Source of the DNA: Bacteroidales bacterium
GTDB lineage: Bacteria; Bacteroidota; Bacteroidia; Bacteroidales; UBA12077
Length of the DNA: 50,123 nucleotides
NCBI GenBank assembly: GCA_021108325.1
Contig: JAIORB010000057.1
Coordinates: 1-50,123, forward strand
Direction: 5' to 3'
The position numbers and the translations under genes are program-made. Shown here one piece after another: positions 24,301 through 32,811 of the stretch (its first letter is position 1; the number at the start of each line of letters is the position of its first letter). A model generated the notes under the pieces. The model was not told the DNA's origin. It worked only from the letters and a program-made list of their open reading frames with translations, and searched no databases.

Positions 24301-24330
24301 ACGACCTGTAAATTACAGGTCGTTTTTTTC
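24301..24330. terminator. Bidirectional terminator between convergent genes
   Basis: The perfect 10-bp stem acgacctgta/tacaggtcgt (24301-24310, 24314-24323) has T7 on the plus side and an A-rich left flank that gives TTTT on the minus side. The minus-strand gene's TAA stop (24313-24315) lies in the hairpin. Confidence 0.9.
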
Positions 24331-24726
24331 TTCATCAATAATTGGAACAAAGTTGAATGACAGATCAAGTGCTTCCGACATAATTTCGCCTTCTTCCAAT
24401 AAATCTTCATCATCAGAATGGTAGTACCAGTTTATAATTATTTCCATACCTTGTTCCTGTATATTTTTAATTTTCTTTAATAATTCATAAAGGATTTTTG
24501 CAGTAGCGGTATTAAAATAATCGAATTTAAAATCAATGACCAATTCATTAATAACTTTTGATTTTACCTTTGACTTTTCAAAATGATCCAGAAATTCAAA
24601 AACCGGTTTGTAAAATTCGATTGCATTGGCTGGCTTTGATACTTTTAAGAAACTTAAGGTATTATTTTCAATATCAAATTTAATTTCGGGAGTAAAAGTT
24701 GTTGCTTCTATTTTTAATGTATTCAT
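24313..24726 (-). CDS. DUF1987 / SiaC-family regulatory phosphoprotein (copy 2)
   Basis: A 137-residue homologue of the protein at 3184-3585. Shared landmarks are IEATTFTPEIKFDIENN at the start, SKPANAIEFYKPVF, FKFDYFNTATAKILYEL with the candidate phospho-Thr/Ser (NTAT), and NWYYHSDDEDLLEEGEIMSE near the end. Identity between copies is only moderate, so they are not a recent duplication. It may regulate a diguanylate cyclase or another partner as SiaC does; no such gene adjoins it. It lies 76 nt downstream of the LytTR regulator gene on the same strand and could be part of that unit. Confidence 0.8.
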   Translation of the reverse strand: MNTLKIEATTFTPEIKFDIENNTLSFLKVSKPANAIEFYKPVFEFLDHFEKSKVKSKVINELVIDFKFDYFNTATAKILYELLKKIKNIQEQGMEIIINWYYHSDDEDLLEEGEIMSEALDLSFNFVPIIDEEKNDL

Positions 24727-24802
24727 AGAAAATACGATTTTATGTCTAAGTATTTCCTATATACGTAAAAGTTAGAAAATGTTTACAAAATTTATAGAAA
24801 TT

Positions 24803-25516
24803 TTAAATAAATCTTTTAGCAAGGAATTCCTGAAACTTATCTTTATATTGATCACTCACGGGTATGTATGTTTTTCCAAAAATTATACGACTTCGTTCAA
24901 TGGTTTGTATTTCGCCCAGGTTAACAATAAATGAACGATGAACTCTCATAAAACGATCTGAAGGCAATTTTTCCTCCAATGATTTTAAACTCATTAAACT
25001 TAAAACCGGTTTTTCATCTTTAATAACAATTTTTACATACTCGCGTAATCCTTCTATATATAAAATCTCATCCAAATTAATCCGCCTTATTTTATACTCT
25101 GATTTAACAAAAAGGTAATCATCTTTAGCTTCAACACTAACAGATGCCTTTTCTACCAGCTCAAAATGCGCTTTTGCTTTATTCGCCGTCTTTAAAAACT
25201 CTTCGTAACCAAAAGGCTTTAAAACATAATCAAGAGCATCCACTTTAAATCCTTCCAGTGCATATTCCTGGTAAGCTGTAGTAAATATTATTTTCTGTTT
25301 TTCATTTAATGATTTTACAAAATCAATTCCGGTTAAGTCGGGCATTTGAATATCAACAAACATCAAATCAACGTCATTTTTAGAAAGTACATCCATTGCT
25401 TCAAATGCGCTTTTGCAAGATGCAATCAATTCCAAGAAAGGAGTTTTTTTTATGTACCCTGCAATTTGTTTAAGTGCCAAAGGCTCATCATCTATGGCTA
25501 TACATCTAATTTTCAT
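24803..25516 (-). CDS. LytTR-family response regulator
   Basis: A 237-residue regulator: receiver domain (about 1-120) with Asp9/Asp10 and phospho-acceptor Asp55 in LMFVDIQMPDLTG, then the LytTR DNA-binding domain (about 140-237) with IRRINLDEILYIEGLREYVK, LEEKLPSDRFMRVHRSFIVN and ISDQYKDKF-like ending (PVSDQYKDKFQEFL). LytTR proteins bind paired direct repeats, usually about 21 bp apart. Its start overlaps the kinase gene by 11 nt. It lies downstream of the CotH/VTC operon on the same strand, making that operon a candidate target. Confidence 0.93.
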   Translation of the reverse strand: MKIRCIAIDDEPLALKQIAGYIKKTPFLELIASCKSAFEAMDVLSKNDVDLMFVDIQMPDLTGIDFVKSLNEKQKIIFTTAYQEYALEGFKVDALDYVLKPFGYEEFLKTANKAKAHFELVEKASVSVEAKDDYLFVKSEYKIRRINLDEILYIEGLREYVKIVIKDEKPVLSLMSLKSLEEKLPSDRFMRVHRSFIVNLGEIQTIERSRIIFGKTYIPVSDQYKDKFQEFLAKRFI

Positions 25517-26693
25517 TCATCGGGATTTTTAATAAAACTTTAAACTCAGAATCAAATTCATTAATATTTAATTGATAATCATTGTTATATAATAAATTAA
25601 GTCGTTTTTTAATATTCTCTAAACCTACACCCGAGTATGGATTTGTAATCTTATTTTGAACTGATAAACTATTTATACAACTGAATTCGATAAATTCTAT
25701 ATTTTGCTTTAATTCAATTTTAATAAATGACTTTTCGTTATAACTTATTCCGTGCTTAAATGCATTTTCTATAAACGAAATAAACAAAAACGGCTGCAGT
25801 TTAATATCTTCATCAACTACAGTTATTTTCAAATCAATATTAACCTCTTCGTGAACCCTTAGCTTCATAAGTTCAACATAACTTTTTAAAAATTCAATCT
25901 CTTTTTTTAATGTTGTATCTCCCCTATCCGATTCATAAAGTAAATATCGCATCATTTTCGAAAGGGTAACAATTGAACCTTGAGCATCTTTAGTATCAAT
26001 ATCGATTTGAGCATGAATATTATTCAAGGTATTCATAAAAAAGTGCGGACTAACCTGATTTTGTAAAAAAGCTAACTCCGATTTTAAATGTTCCTTTTCC
26101 AATTCACGTTTTTTCTGTTCGTCTTTAAACCACTTATTGGTAACTTTTATAGCTACATTAAATCCAACAACCAACCAGGCAATAATTACCTGATTAAAAA
26201 TTCTTAATATACGAACTACATATTCAGGAATTCGCTGATTTGGCCCTGTGAGTCGTTCTCGGGGAATTAGTTGTTGCTGATCAGGTGGAGGCCATGGCCT
26301 GTCAATGTGTGACCGTTGATTTGGCAAAGGAGGCCTTTGTCCGTCAAAACGTGGCCGTTGTAAATCAAATTGTGGTTGCTGATTATCTTTAATCAATTCC
26401 TGAAGCATTGGAAAAACGTAATCCCAAACTAAAACAAATAACAAACTTAAAACTACAACTGCAATCAGGTATGTACCTGTTTTTCCTTTAAAAAGAAACT
26501 CCGGAATCAACCATACAGTATTTATAATAAAAATAGCAACAAATGGTGTCATTCTCACCCAACCTATAATTACCTGCTTATCAAACCTTCCGGTATTAGA
26601 AGTTGTAACCAAAACAGGTATTATAAAAATCACCAGCCAAATTATAAGATAAATAGCTGTTTCCGGCACTTTCTGAGATGTTTTAAATTCCAT
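25506..26693 (-). CDS. LytS/YehU-type sensor histidine kinase with Pro/Arg/Gln-rich periplasmic loop
   Basis: A 395-residue kinase. Four hydrophobic helices lie at about residues 12-32, 48-66, 74-96 and 160-183. The H-box is NQVSPHFFMNTLNNI (His217), and the ATP-binding region has FIENAFKHGISYNE and GVGLENIKKRL. Between helices 3 and 4, residues 103-158 form a loop that topology places outside the inner membrane; it is full of QRP, RPP and PPP motifs and carries a net positive charge. This is probably the input region. The gene is translationally coupled to the LytTR regulator. Confidence 0.92.
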   Translation of the reverse strand: MEFKTSQKVPETAIYLIIWLVIFIIPVLVTTSNTGRFDKQVIIGWVRMTPFVAIFIINTVWLIPEFLFKGKTGTYLIAVVVLSLLFVLVWDYVFPMLQELIKDNQQPQFDLQRPRFDGQRPPLPNQRSHIDRPWPPPDQQQLIPRERLTGPNQRIPEYVVRILRIFNQVIIAWLVVGFNVAIKVTNKWFKDEQKKRELEKEHLKSELAFLQNQVSPHFFMNTLNNIHAQIDIDTKDAQGSIVTLSKMMRYLLYESDRGDTTLKKEIEFLKSYVELMKLRVHEEVNIDLKITVVDEDIKLQPFLFISFIENAFKHGISYNEKSFIKIELKQNIEFIEFSCINSLSVQNKITNPYSGVGLENIKKRLNLLYNNDYQLNINEFDSEFKVLLKIPMNEN

Positions 26694-26748
26694 CCTTAAT
26701 TTAAAGTTTTTTATAAAGATAAGTCATTTCTTAATTAGAGTGAACTTT

Positions 26749-26849
26749 AGGTGCTTAGCGCCTGCCTGCCGCAGGCAGGGATTTACTAGCAAGCTTATAA
26801 TAAGATTATTAATTTTGAATTGTTTTGTAAAATTAACCGCTTAGCACCT
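26749..26849. repeat. Inverted-repeat element enclosing a GC-rich palindrome, upstream of the LytS kinase gene
   Basis: Arms aggtgcttagcg (26749-26760) and cgcttagcacct (26838-26849) are inverted copies with one mismatch, 77 nt apart. Directly inside the left arm is the perfect palindrome cctgcctgccgcaggcagg (26761-26779). The element lies in the 207-nt spacer between the Spy-like gene and the kinase gene. It could be a small non-autonomous element, a transcription attenuator or an operator. Confidence 0.5.
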
Positions 26850-26900
26850 TCTTAGACTAAACTCATAGATAGTATTGATAATAAGCAATTAATCTAATAT

Positions 26901-27296
26901 TTAATTTTGGCTTGGAGGCCTTTCTCCTCTATGATTAGGATGTGGATGTGGTCTTAAATAACAAGTCATTCTTAAATAATCTTCATACTTTTCTTCAGAA
27001 AGAACTGCTTTAATTTTATTGTCACGTACTTTTTCATGTTCTTCTATTACCGATTTTTCAGGTCTTTCATCACTTTTCATTAATTCATCAATTGTTTCAA
27101 AAAAAGCAGTATAAGATAATTTTACAGTTTCCTTTTGAATATCTGTTAATTCAATTTTTTTACTAATTTTTATGATAACATGATTTACCCGCTCTTCAAT
27201 TGGCGGAGGGCCTTTTCGCTCCTGTTGTGCTAAGGAATTAAAATTTATTCCTGTAACAATTGCACATACTACTAAAATTTTAATTGTTGTTTTCAT
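26901..27296 (-). CDS. Small secreted Spy/CpxP-like protein (LTxxQ type)
   Basis: A 131-residue protein with a signal peptide ending in NSLAQ. The mature part has a helical region with KIELTDIQKETVKLSYTAFF, which resembles the LTxxQ motif of Spy/CpxP periplasmic proteins, and VLSEEKYEDYLRM. The C-terminus PHPHPNHRGERPPSQN is His/Pro/Arg-rich and may bind metal or a polyanion. Spy relatives act as chaperones or as accessory sensors for two-component systems. It is the last gene of the likely CotH operon (26 nt after the hydrolase) and is followed by the kinase gene. Confidence 0.7.
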   Translation of the reverse strand: MKTTIKILVVCAIVTGINFNSLAQQERKGPPPIEERVNHVIIKISKKIELTDIQKETVKLSYTAFFETIDELMKSDERPEKSVIEEHEKVRDNKIKAVLSEEKYEDYLRMTCYLRPHPHPNHRGERPPSQN

Positions 27297-27322
27297 GATT
27301 TTTAATTTTTAGTTGTTAAATT

Positions 27323-28948
27323 TTATTGAACTATAATTTTCTTCACGCTGAAAAAATCATCATTCTTAATTTTTACAAAATAAATTCCTTTCGGCTGCTC
27401 ACTTAAATTAACTTGAAATTTGAAATCTGAAATTTGAAATTTCTTAGCAACTTGCCCGTTAATATTTATAATTTCAATTGATTGAATCTGCCAGTTGCCG
27501 GATAAGTTATTATCGGATTCAATTGTAAATATTCCGTTTGTTGGGTTTGGGAAAATCTTTATATTATCATTATTTAAAATAATATCACTAACCGATGCTA
27601 CATTATATTCTTCGATAAAAACAGGGTTTTCGCCAAGAGTTATTGTAATTTTGTTATCGTTTGCTGCTTTTGTTTCTATTGTGAAAAAATCAAGATAATC
27701 GTTCTCGTTCAAATCATCACCTGATTCTGCATTTGGAACTACTTCTGTGATTTTAACCGAATTAATATCACCAACATCCAAAGTTATTGTCTTATTGCTT
27801 CCGGTATCGTCAAAATAATCCCACCATGCGACCCAGATTGGTTTTCCTTGCTTTAAAAACTTATAGATATAGATATTGTCTGATTCTTGTATTGTCTGGA
27901 TGCTGTTCCAATCAGAGCCTTCCAGTTTTTCTACCATTAGTTTGTAGGTGTAATAGGATAGTTTTATAACTCCATAGCCCATATCATGATCATATGTTCC
28001 ATCGTAAATCAAACCGGTAAAATCAAAATAAGTTTCATTGTAATGAAATCCTTCAAATATACCCCATGCCCAAAAAACTTTTTCAACTCCATAAGATAGC
28101 GAAGACACATACCTTTTAAGAAGGCTTTGCGCTTGAATTTGTTCGCTTTGATATGGTGGATCTAATCCTCCATTTTCTTTCGGATCTCCGCTATAATCAC
28201 TCATTTCTGTTATCCAGATAGGTATTTCAATAAAATTAGCTTCTGCTAATCTTTGTTTTGCATGATCTAATAAAAAAATTGGATTGTATTCATCAGCATT
28301 ACCACCATAATGCTGATCAAAAATATCAACATAATTTCCATTTAATTCTATTAATATCTGTTGATTAAGCATGTCCCACTCACTGACAGATCCCTTACCC
28401 CAAAAAACACCACCCATAACCACCTGACATTCGCTACATTCTTCTTTGATTGCATTATATGTTATTTCCTGTAATTTTGCATAATCTTCCATCCATGGTT
28501 TTGGTTCATTTTCTACTTGCCAATACTTAACATAATCTTTATATTTACTTACAAGGGCTTTTACGTATTGAATCCAGCTTTCTTCAGTATAAACACCTTC
28601 ATTTGGAATATAAGATTCTGATTCTGCAACAGGAGTTCCAAGGTGGCTAATTGTGATAAGAAAGTTAGTATTTTCAGGGCAAGAATTAAATCCTACCTTA
28701 TTTTCAAAAGCATCCCAATCATAATTACCATTACTAATATCTGTTTCTGATTGAATCATGCCCCAGACAGCATTGCCTCTCACCCATTTAATTCCCAAAT
28801 CAGACGCATAATCGGGAAGTTTATTTGCATAATGAAAACCAAACGGCGAATCTTCATAATTCTGTGCAAAAGCCATTGTTGGTAATATTGCTCCGGCAAA
28901 TAAGAATATCCCGAGAATAAAACCTGTTAATTGTTGTTCTTTTTTCAT
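27323..28948 (-). CDS. Secreted TIM-barrel glycoside hydrolase-like protein with T9SS sorting domain
   Basis: A 541-residue exported protein. After the signal peptide (ends near PTMAFAQ), SPFGFHYANKLPDYASDLGI opens a TIM barrel of the GH-A clan. The proton donor candidate is Glu148 in YWQVENEPKPW, and the nucleophile candidate is Glu248 in IPIWITEMSDYSG, the expected strand 4 and strand 7 positions; this resembles GH39/GH5-type enzymes. The last ~75 residues (IKIFPNPTNGIFTIES ... GIYFVKIKNDDFFSVKKIIV) are a type A C-terminal domain for type IX secretion and surface anchoring. The substrate is unknown. It sits inside a CotH/VTC operon, 34 nt after the CotH gene. Confidence 0.85.
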   Translation of the reverse strand: MKKEQQLTGFILGIFLFAGAILPTMAFAQNYEDSPFGFHYANKLPDYASDLGIKWVRGNAVWGMIQSETDISNGNYDWDAFENKVGFNSCPENTNFLITISHLGTPVAESESYIPNEGVYTEESWIQYVKALVSKYKDYVKYWQVENEPKPWMEDYAKLQEITYNAIKEECSECQVVMGGVFWGKGSVSEWDMLNQQILIELNGNYVDIFDQHYGGNADEYNPIFLLDHAKQRLAEANFIEIPIWITEMSDYSGDPKENGGLDPPYQSEQIQAQSLLKRYVSSLSYGVEKVFWAWGIFEGFHYNETYFDFTGLIYDGTYDHDMGYGVIKLSYYTYKLMVEKLEGSDWNSIQTIQESDNIYIYKFLKQGKPIWVAWWDYFDDTGSNKTITLDVGDINSVKITEVVPNAESGDDLNENDYLDFFTIETKAANDNKITITLGENPVFIEEYNVASVSDIILNNDNIKIFPNPTNGIFTIESDNNLSGNWQIQSIEIININGQVAKKFQISDFKFQVNLSEQPKGIYFVKIKNDDFFSVKKIIVQ

Positions 28949-28982
28949 GATTTTTGCCTTTTATAATTATTAAATAAACCAT

Positions 28983-30428
28983 TTATTTCGATAAATGATT
29001 TACCACAGCATTGTAACGATCATCAACATGATTCATTTGTTCGGTTAAAGCATCTGTAAATTCTGAAGATGATCTCAAAAAAGTATAACCCGGTTGTTCA
29101 CCATCTGTGCCAATAACATAATCATAAATTAAATCATAATAATACTGATACAATTCTTTCATTTTTGATGGTTCAAAAGCATCATCAATTACTGATTGCA
29201 AATAAGTTTCATAAATTTCTTCGTATTCCGGCTGATCCATTAAATACCGAATTAATGGCCATTCACTGGTAACTTCGGACATTGATAGTGAAAGAGTCTC
29301 CCTCTCCCAGGAGCTTAAGGCTTCGTTATTGTCCCACGGAATCCAAGCTATTTTATTAGTGTAAGGATTATTGTATAAATAATAATTATGACCTATTGTA
29401 CCATAAGTATCCCAATTTTGGATTACTGTATTAGTTGCAAGCCATTTCATAAAATGGTCAACATCAAGAATTGACTCTAAATCTGTTTTCCATTGTTTAG
29501 TATCAGTTATCCTGTTTGAAGAATGTAAGGTGTTATACAATTGTTCAAGATCGCTCCAGTCTGCTAAATCTTCATTTGTTTTTTTCTCTAAATCAGTTGT
29601 ATTAAACGTACCATAAGCAAATGTTCCTCCTATACCTTCAGGCTTATAACAATTACCTGTACTGCTTCCAAACTGATTGTCGAGCATAGTATCCTCAACA
29701 ATTTCTACGGCAGTATATAAACCGAAATATACAGGGCCTTCGCCATAATCGATATATACTCTGTAATAAGCTGTTCGTGGAGCTTTTAATCCGGCATCCC
29801 TAAAAATATCCGCAGCTATTTTTTCATGTAAGAATGATTGATCTTTAAAATTATTTGAGAATGACAACTTTTGAAATCCATAAAACCGTTGATCTTTAAT
29901 CGCCGGATAATCATCTTCAAACTCATCAAAATCGAATCGCAAGGCTAACTTCATAATTCCAGCCAGCCATGTAAAGTTAAGGCTTGAATTACCTTTAAAT
30001 CTTACTCCCACATTATACCACTCTTTCCCTTCAAAAAAGAATGAACATGTTACGAATACAGGTGTAATAAAATTAGGAGGAGGCGGTGGTGAATTGTAAT
30101 TTCCAAATTCCGAAAACATTGGTGGTGGCGGAGGATTTCCTCCATTTGAGCCAAATTCTCCAATATTATCTGTTAAATCCTGTAACATTGTATTCCAATT
30201 ATCAGATGAAATAACTAAATCAATTCGATTTACTTTATCCTGCGAAAAAACTACATTATAATCTGGCGATGCTTCTGACGAATGAGTTTCAGAAGTCCAA
30301 TCGGCCAAACCTGTACCAGGTGTAACATCTTCTATAATTTCCTCTTTGTAACATGAGTTACTTAGCATTAATATCGAAACGAATACTGCAACAAATAAAT
30401 TCATAGATTTTAAATATTTTGTTCTCAT
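28983..30428 (-). CDS. CotH kinase-family lipoprotein
   Basis: A 481-residue lipoprotein with lipobox LSNSC (Cys26). A proline-rich linker with two PPPPP runs lies at about 99-118. The CotH fold follows: VRFKGNSSLNF, MKLALRFDFDEF, GFQKLSFSNNFKDQSFLHEK (about 184-203), FGLYTAVEIVEDTML, NCYKPEGIGG, and IAWIPWDNNEALSSW near 345. These correspond to conserved CotH segments; CotH proteins are atypical kinases, the Bacillus member phosphorylating spore coat proteins. Lipidation puts it in an outer compartment where ATP is scarce, so the phosphate donor is an open question. Neighbours DUF4956 and VTC are often seen with CotH. Confidence 0.88.
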   Translation of the reverse strand: MRTKYLKSMNLFVAVFVSILMLSNSCYKEEIIEDVTPGTGLADWTSETHSSEASPDYNVVFSQDKVNRIDLVISSDNWNTMLQDLTDNIGEFGSNGGNPPPPPMFSEFGNYNSPPPPPNFITPVFVTCSFFFEGKEWYNVGVRFKGNSSLNFTWLAGIMKLALRFDFDEFEDDYPAIKDQRFYGFQKLSFSNNFKDQSFLHEKIAADIFRDAGLKAPRTAYYRVYIDYGEGPVYFGLYTAVEIVEDTMLDNQFGSSTGNCYKPEGIGGTFAYGTFNTTDLEKKTNEDLADWSDLEQLYNTLHSSNRITDTKQWKTDLESILDVDHFMKWLATNTVIQNWDTYGTIGHNYYLYNNPYTNKIAWIPWDNNEALSSWERETLSLSMSEVTSEWPLIRYLMDQPEYEEIYETYLQSVIDDAFEPSKMKELYQYYYDLIYDYVIGTDGEQPGYTFLRSSSEFTDALTEQMNHVDDRYNAVVNHLSK

Positions 30429-30439
30429 AATAATTAATT

Positions 30440-31132
30440 TTAAAATGAAAATTTATAACCCAAGCCAATTATGTAAGTGTCTTTTGCATAATCCTGATTT
30501 AGCTCATTGTCAATCCTGTAGAATAATTCAATATCGTTTTTTTTAGTTATTGAATATTCAATGCCTAATGTCCAGCGAATTTTATTGAAATAAGAATCCT
30601 CTCCGTTTTCAAATCTTCGGAATAATTCCATATCAAAATAAGGGTCAAGCTTAAAATTATTGATGTTATAATCAATAGAAAATTTGTTTCGTAAATTATA
30701 CAGATTATTACCTGATTCATTAGTAAAGAAATCTTCGTCCTTATTTTGAAATCGCAACCTATATGCAACTTTAAATCGACTAATTTTATATTTATATTGG
30801 AAATCGGCACTTAAGCGATGTTGATTTTGAAAATCGCCAACACTATCTTTATTTTGATAAAAACGATAATTAGCTCCTAATGAAAAGTGTTTATTAAATT
30901 TGTAGTTCAATCCTAAATCAGTAAAAAAAACATCAAACTTTGAGATATCTTCAGTAAATCTGAATTCTTCTTCCAAGGATATTTTCCAGTGTTTATTTAT
31001 TTTTTTTGATAATCCTATACTTGTCCATTGTTCCAGGTCTTGAGTAATTTTTGTTTCCTGAGCATCTGTTCTGCTTGCTAAACCATTAGCTATGAATAAC
31101 GTTATAATTATATATTTGTAAGTACTTTTCAT
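30440..31132 (-). CDS. DUF2490 outer-membrane beta-barrel protein
   Basis: A 230-residue exported protein (signal peptide to about SRTDAQ) whose whole mature part is alternating aromatic/polar strands: QDLEQWTSIGLSKKINKHWK, LNYKFNKHFSLGANYRF, RLSADFQYKYKISRFKVAYR, ending in IIGLGYKFSF. The terminal Phe and strand pattern indicate a 10-12 strand outer-membrane barrel of the DUF2490 type. Function is unknown; it could be a channel or an anchor. It begins 51 nt after DUF4956 and ends 11 nt before the CotH gene. Confidence 0.8.
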   Translation of the reverse strand: MKSTYKYIIITLFIANGLASRTDAQETKITQDLEQWTSIGLSKKINKHWKISLEEEFRFTEDISKFDVFFTDLGLNYKFNKHFSLGANYRFYQNKDSVGDFQNQHRLSADFQYKYKISRFKVAYRLRFQNKDEDFFTNESGNNLYNLRNKFSIDYNINNFKLDPYFDMELFRRFENGEDSYFNKIRWTLGIEYSITKKNDIELFYRIDNELNQDYAKDTYIIGLGYKFSF

Positions 31133-31183
31133 TTTTTAATTTTAATGCTATTAGTTTCTGGCTTTTAGTATTATTCATTATTC

Positions 31184-31894
31184 TCATACCATATCCTGAT
31201 TAACGAAAAACTCATCATCTTCAAGGGTTTGTGTTCCGTTGAAATAATAAATTTTAATTTCAGCAGTATCACGTAAGAAATTAACTTTACCAACTTCCGC
31301 CCTATTTATTTGTAAGCCTGTACGTTCTTTCAAATCTTCAAGTAATAATTGATAGTTTTCAGGCTTAATCAGGTCTATCTTTTCAAAAACAATTGTTTTA
31401 CTCGTTTCGTTCTTCAATAACCAAATTCGCTCTAATCCCCAAACAATAAAAACAATCATCAGATTTGTGAATAATAATTCAGCGTAGCTAACTTTTTTAT
31501 TTGCTAAGGCATTTATTACCGATACACCAATTACTACAAAAAGGTAAGTCATTTCCTTTATTGGAATTGTTGTTGTTCTATATCTTATAATTCCAAATAT
31601 GGCAAACAATCCCAACGCAAAACCCAACTCAAGTTTTACATTTTCCAAAAGAAAACAAAGAAGGAAAACAATGGTGCTAAAAAGGACATAAGTAAACAGA
31701 TAATCTTTTCGTTTGGTTATCGAATAATATAATACCCTTACCAAAAACAAACACACTAACAGGTTAAAAACAAAACGAATTGTTAATTCTGTAAAATCTT
31801 CAATATCAACAAGTTTTATTTTAAATAGTTCCAGCTCTGATATATTTATATCCATTATCGGGATTATTGATAGTATTGAATTTAGTGTTTCCAT
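31184..31894 (-). CDS. DUF4956 membrane protein
   Basis: A 236-residue inner-membrane protein with hydrophobic helices at about residues 38-58, 66-84, 91-103, 114-130 and 138-158, and a soluble C-terminal domain (about 165-236). The core FALGLFAIFGIIRYRTTTI followed by PIKEMTYLFVVIGVSVINA is the DUF4956 signature; the GIIRYRT segment places two arginines at the membrane edge. The family often neighbours VTC-domain and CotH genes. It starts 12 nt after the VTC gene, so the two are almost certainly co-translated. A role in moving or sensing the polymer made by the VTC protein is inference. Confidence 0.85.
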   Translation of the reverse strand: METLNSILSIIPIMDINISELELFKIKLVDIEDFTELTIRFVFNLLVCLFLVRVLYYSITKRKDYLFTYVLFSTIVFLLCFLLENVKLELGFALGLFAIFGIIRYRTTTIPIKEMTYLFVVIGVSVINALANKKVSYAELLFTNLMIVFIVWGLERIWLLKNETSKTIVFEKIDLIKPENYQLLLEDLKERTGLQINRAEVGKVNFLRDTAEIKIYYFNGTQTLEDDEFFVNQDMV

Positions 31895-31906
31895 AATATT
31901 TTGTTT

Positions 31907-32653
31907 TTATGCAGATAATTTATTTATCATTAATAATTTAGACTTGAACCTATTTGATTTTAAGTTTGGATAAACAAGAGCGGTTCCGATACAATATTTA
32001 CTAAAACTACATGGATGTATTTGATGTTTTTTTAAAACTTTTACCACATCGGAATTGATTGAAAATTTTGATTGTTTAACTTCAACAATAGCTAATGCAG
32101 GCAAATATCCTTTACTTCCATTACCATTACTAAATTCAATACCAAAATCAATGGTTACTCTTTCAATCTGGTTTGTTAAAGTAATTCTCTGAAAAGTATT
32201 ATATAGTTTTAGCTCTAATTCATCTGAAGAGAATGGTGATTTATAATTCAAAAAATCAATTTCCTTATTACTAAAATCTGAGTAATTATCTGACTTAACA
32301 ATTCTTGATTTTAATGTACGTCTTTTGTTGTTTTTAAATTTAATCTCAAAAAAGTTTAGTCCTGAAATTATATACTTACGTTCACGTACTTTATATCTGT
32401 TAAGTTTCCCGTTCTGATGTTCGTTATACATTTTAAAATCACGAGTATCATAATACTTTGTTCGGTAATACATTATTCTTTGCTCATTAATTTCCAGAAC
32501 TTTATACTTATCAGAAATATTATTCAGTATAGCTGGCAATTGCTCAACAGAACACACAAATTTTGTATCAACCCGATTCATAAGTTTTACATTATCCATT
32601 TCTTTAAGTGAAACAGCATTAAACTGATTTATTAAGTTTTCGACTGCTACCAT
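31907..32653 (-). CDS. VTC-domain polyphosphate polymerase-like protein
   Basis: A 248-residue CYTH/TTM-tunnel protein of the VTC type. Tunnel residues can be followed in order: NRVDTKFVCS (Arg27, Lys31), YYRTKYYDTRDFKMYNEHQN (about 62-81), LNRYKVRERKY (about 84-94), FFEIKFKNNKRRT (about 101-113), TIDFGIEF, and a metal-site glutamate in AIVEVKQSK (about residue 213). VTC4 of yeast makes polyphosphate from ATP with this fold. No signal peptide or membrane helix is present, so it acts in the cytosol, probably at the DUF4956 protein. It is the first gene of the proposed operon. Polyphosphate as product is family knowledge, not shown here. Confidence 0.85.
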   Translation of the reverse strand: MVAVENLINQFNAVSLKEMDNVKLMNRVDTKFVCSVEQLPAILNNISDKYKVLEINEQRIMYYRTKYYDTRDFKMYNEHQNGKLNRYKVRERKYIISGLNFFEIKFKNNKRRTLKSRIVKSDNYSDFSNKEIDFLNYKSPFSSDELELKLYNTFQRITLTNQIERVTIDFGIEFSNGNGSKGYLPALAIVEVKQSKFSINSDVVKVLKKHQIHPCSFSKYCIGTALVYPNLKSNRFKSKLLMINKLSA

Positions 32654-32763
32654 AAATTTTATTGTTACTTTCTAAGAACAATATTATAGCCAGAATAAGG
32701 CAAAAGAAAATCTAATCAATGTTCGGGAGGATTTTAATAATGGAAAGGGGATTTTAATCAACG

Positions 32764-32790
32764 AAAAAAACCGGGACAAATTTGTCCCGG
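32764..32790 (-). terminator. Intrinsic terminator of the TPR-like/TonB receptor unit
   Basis: The perfect palindrome ccgggacaaatttgtcccgg (32771-32790) is followed on the minus strand by seven T. It lies 21 nt after the stop of the 32812-33453 gene and shares its core and flank with the terminator at 37701-37723. Confidence 0.92.
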
Positions 32791-32811
32791 CTCACTAACT
32801 AATAATTTAGG

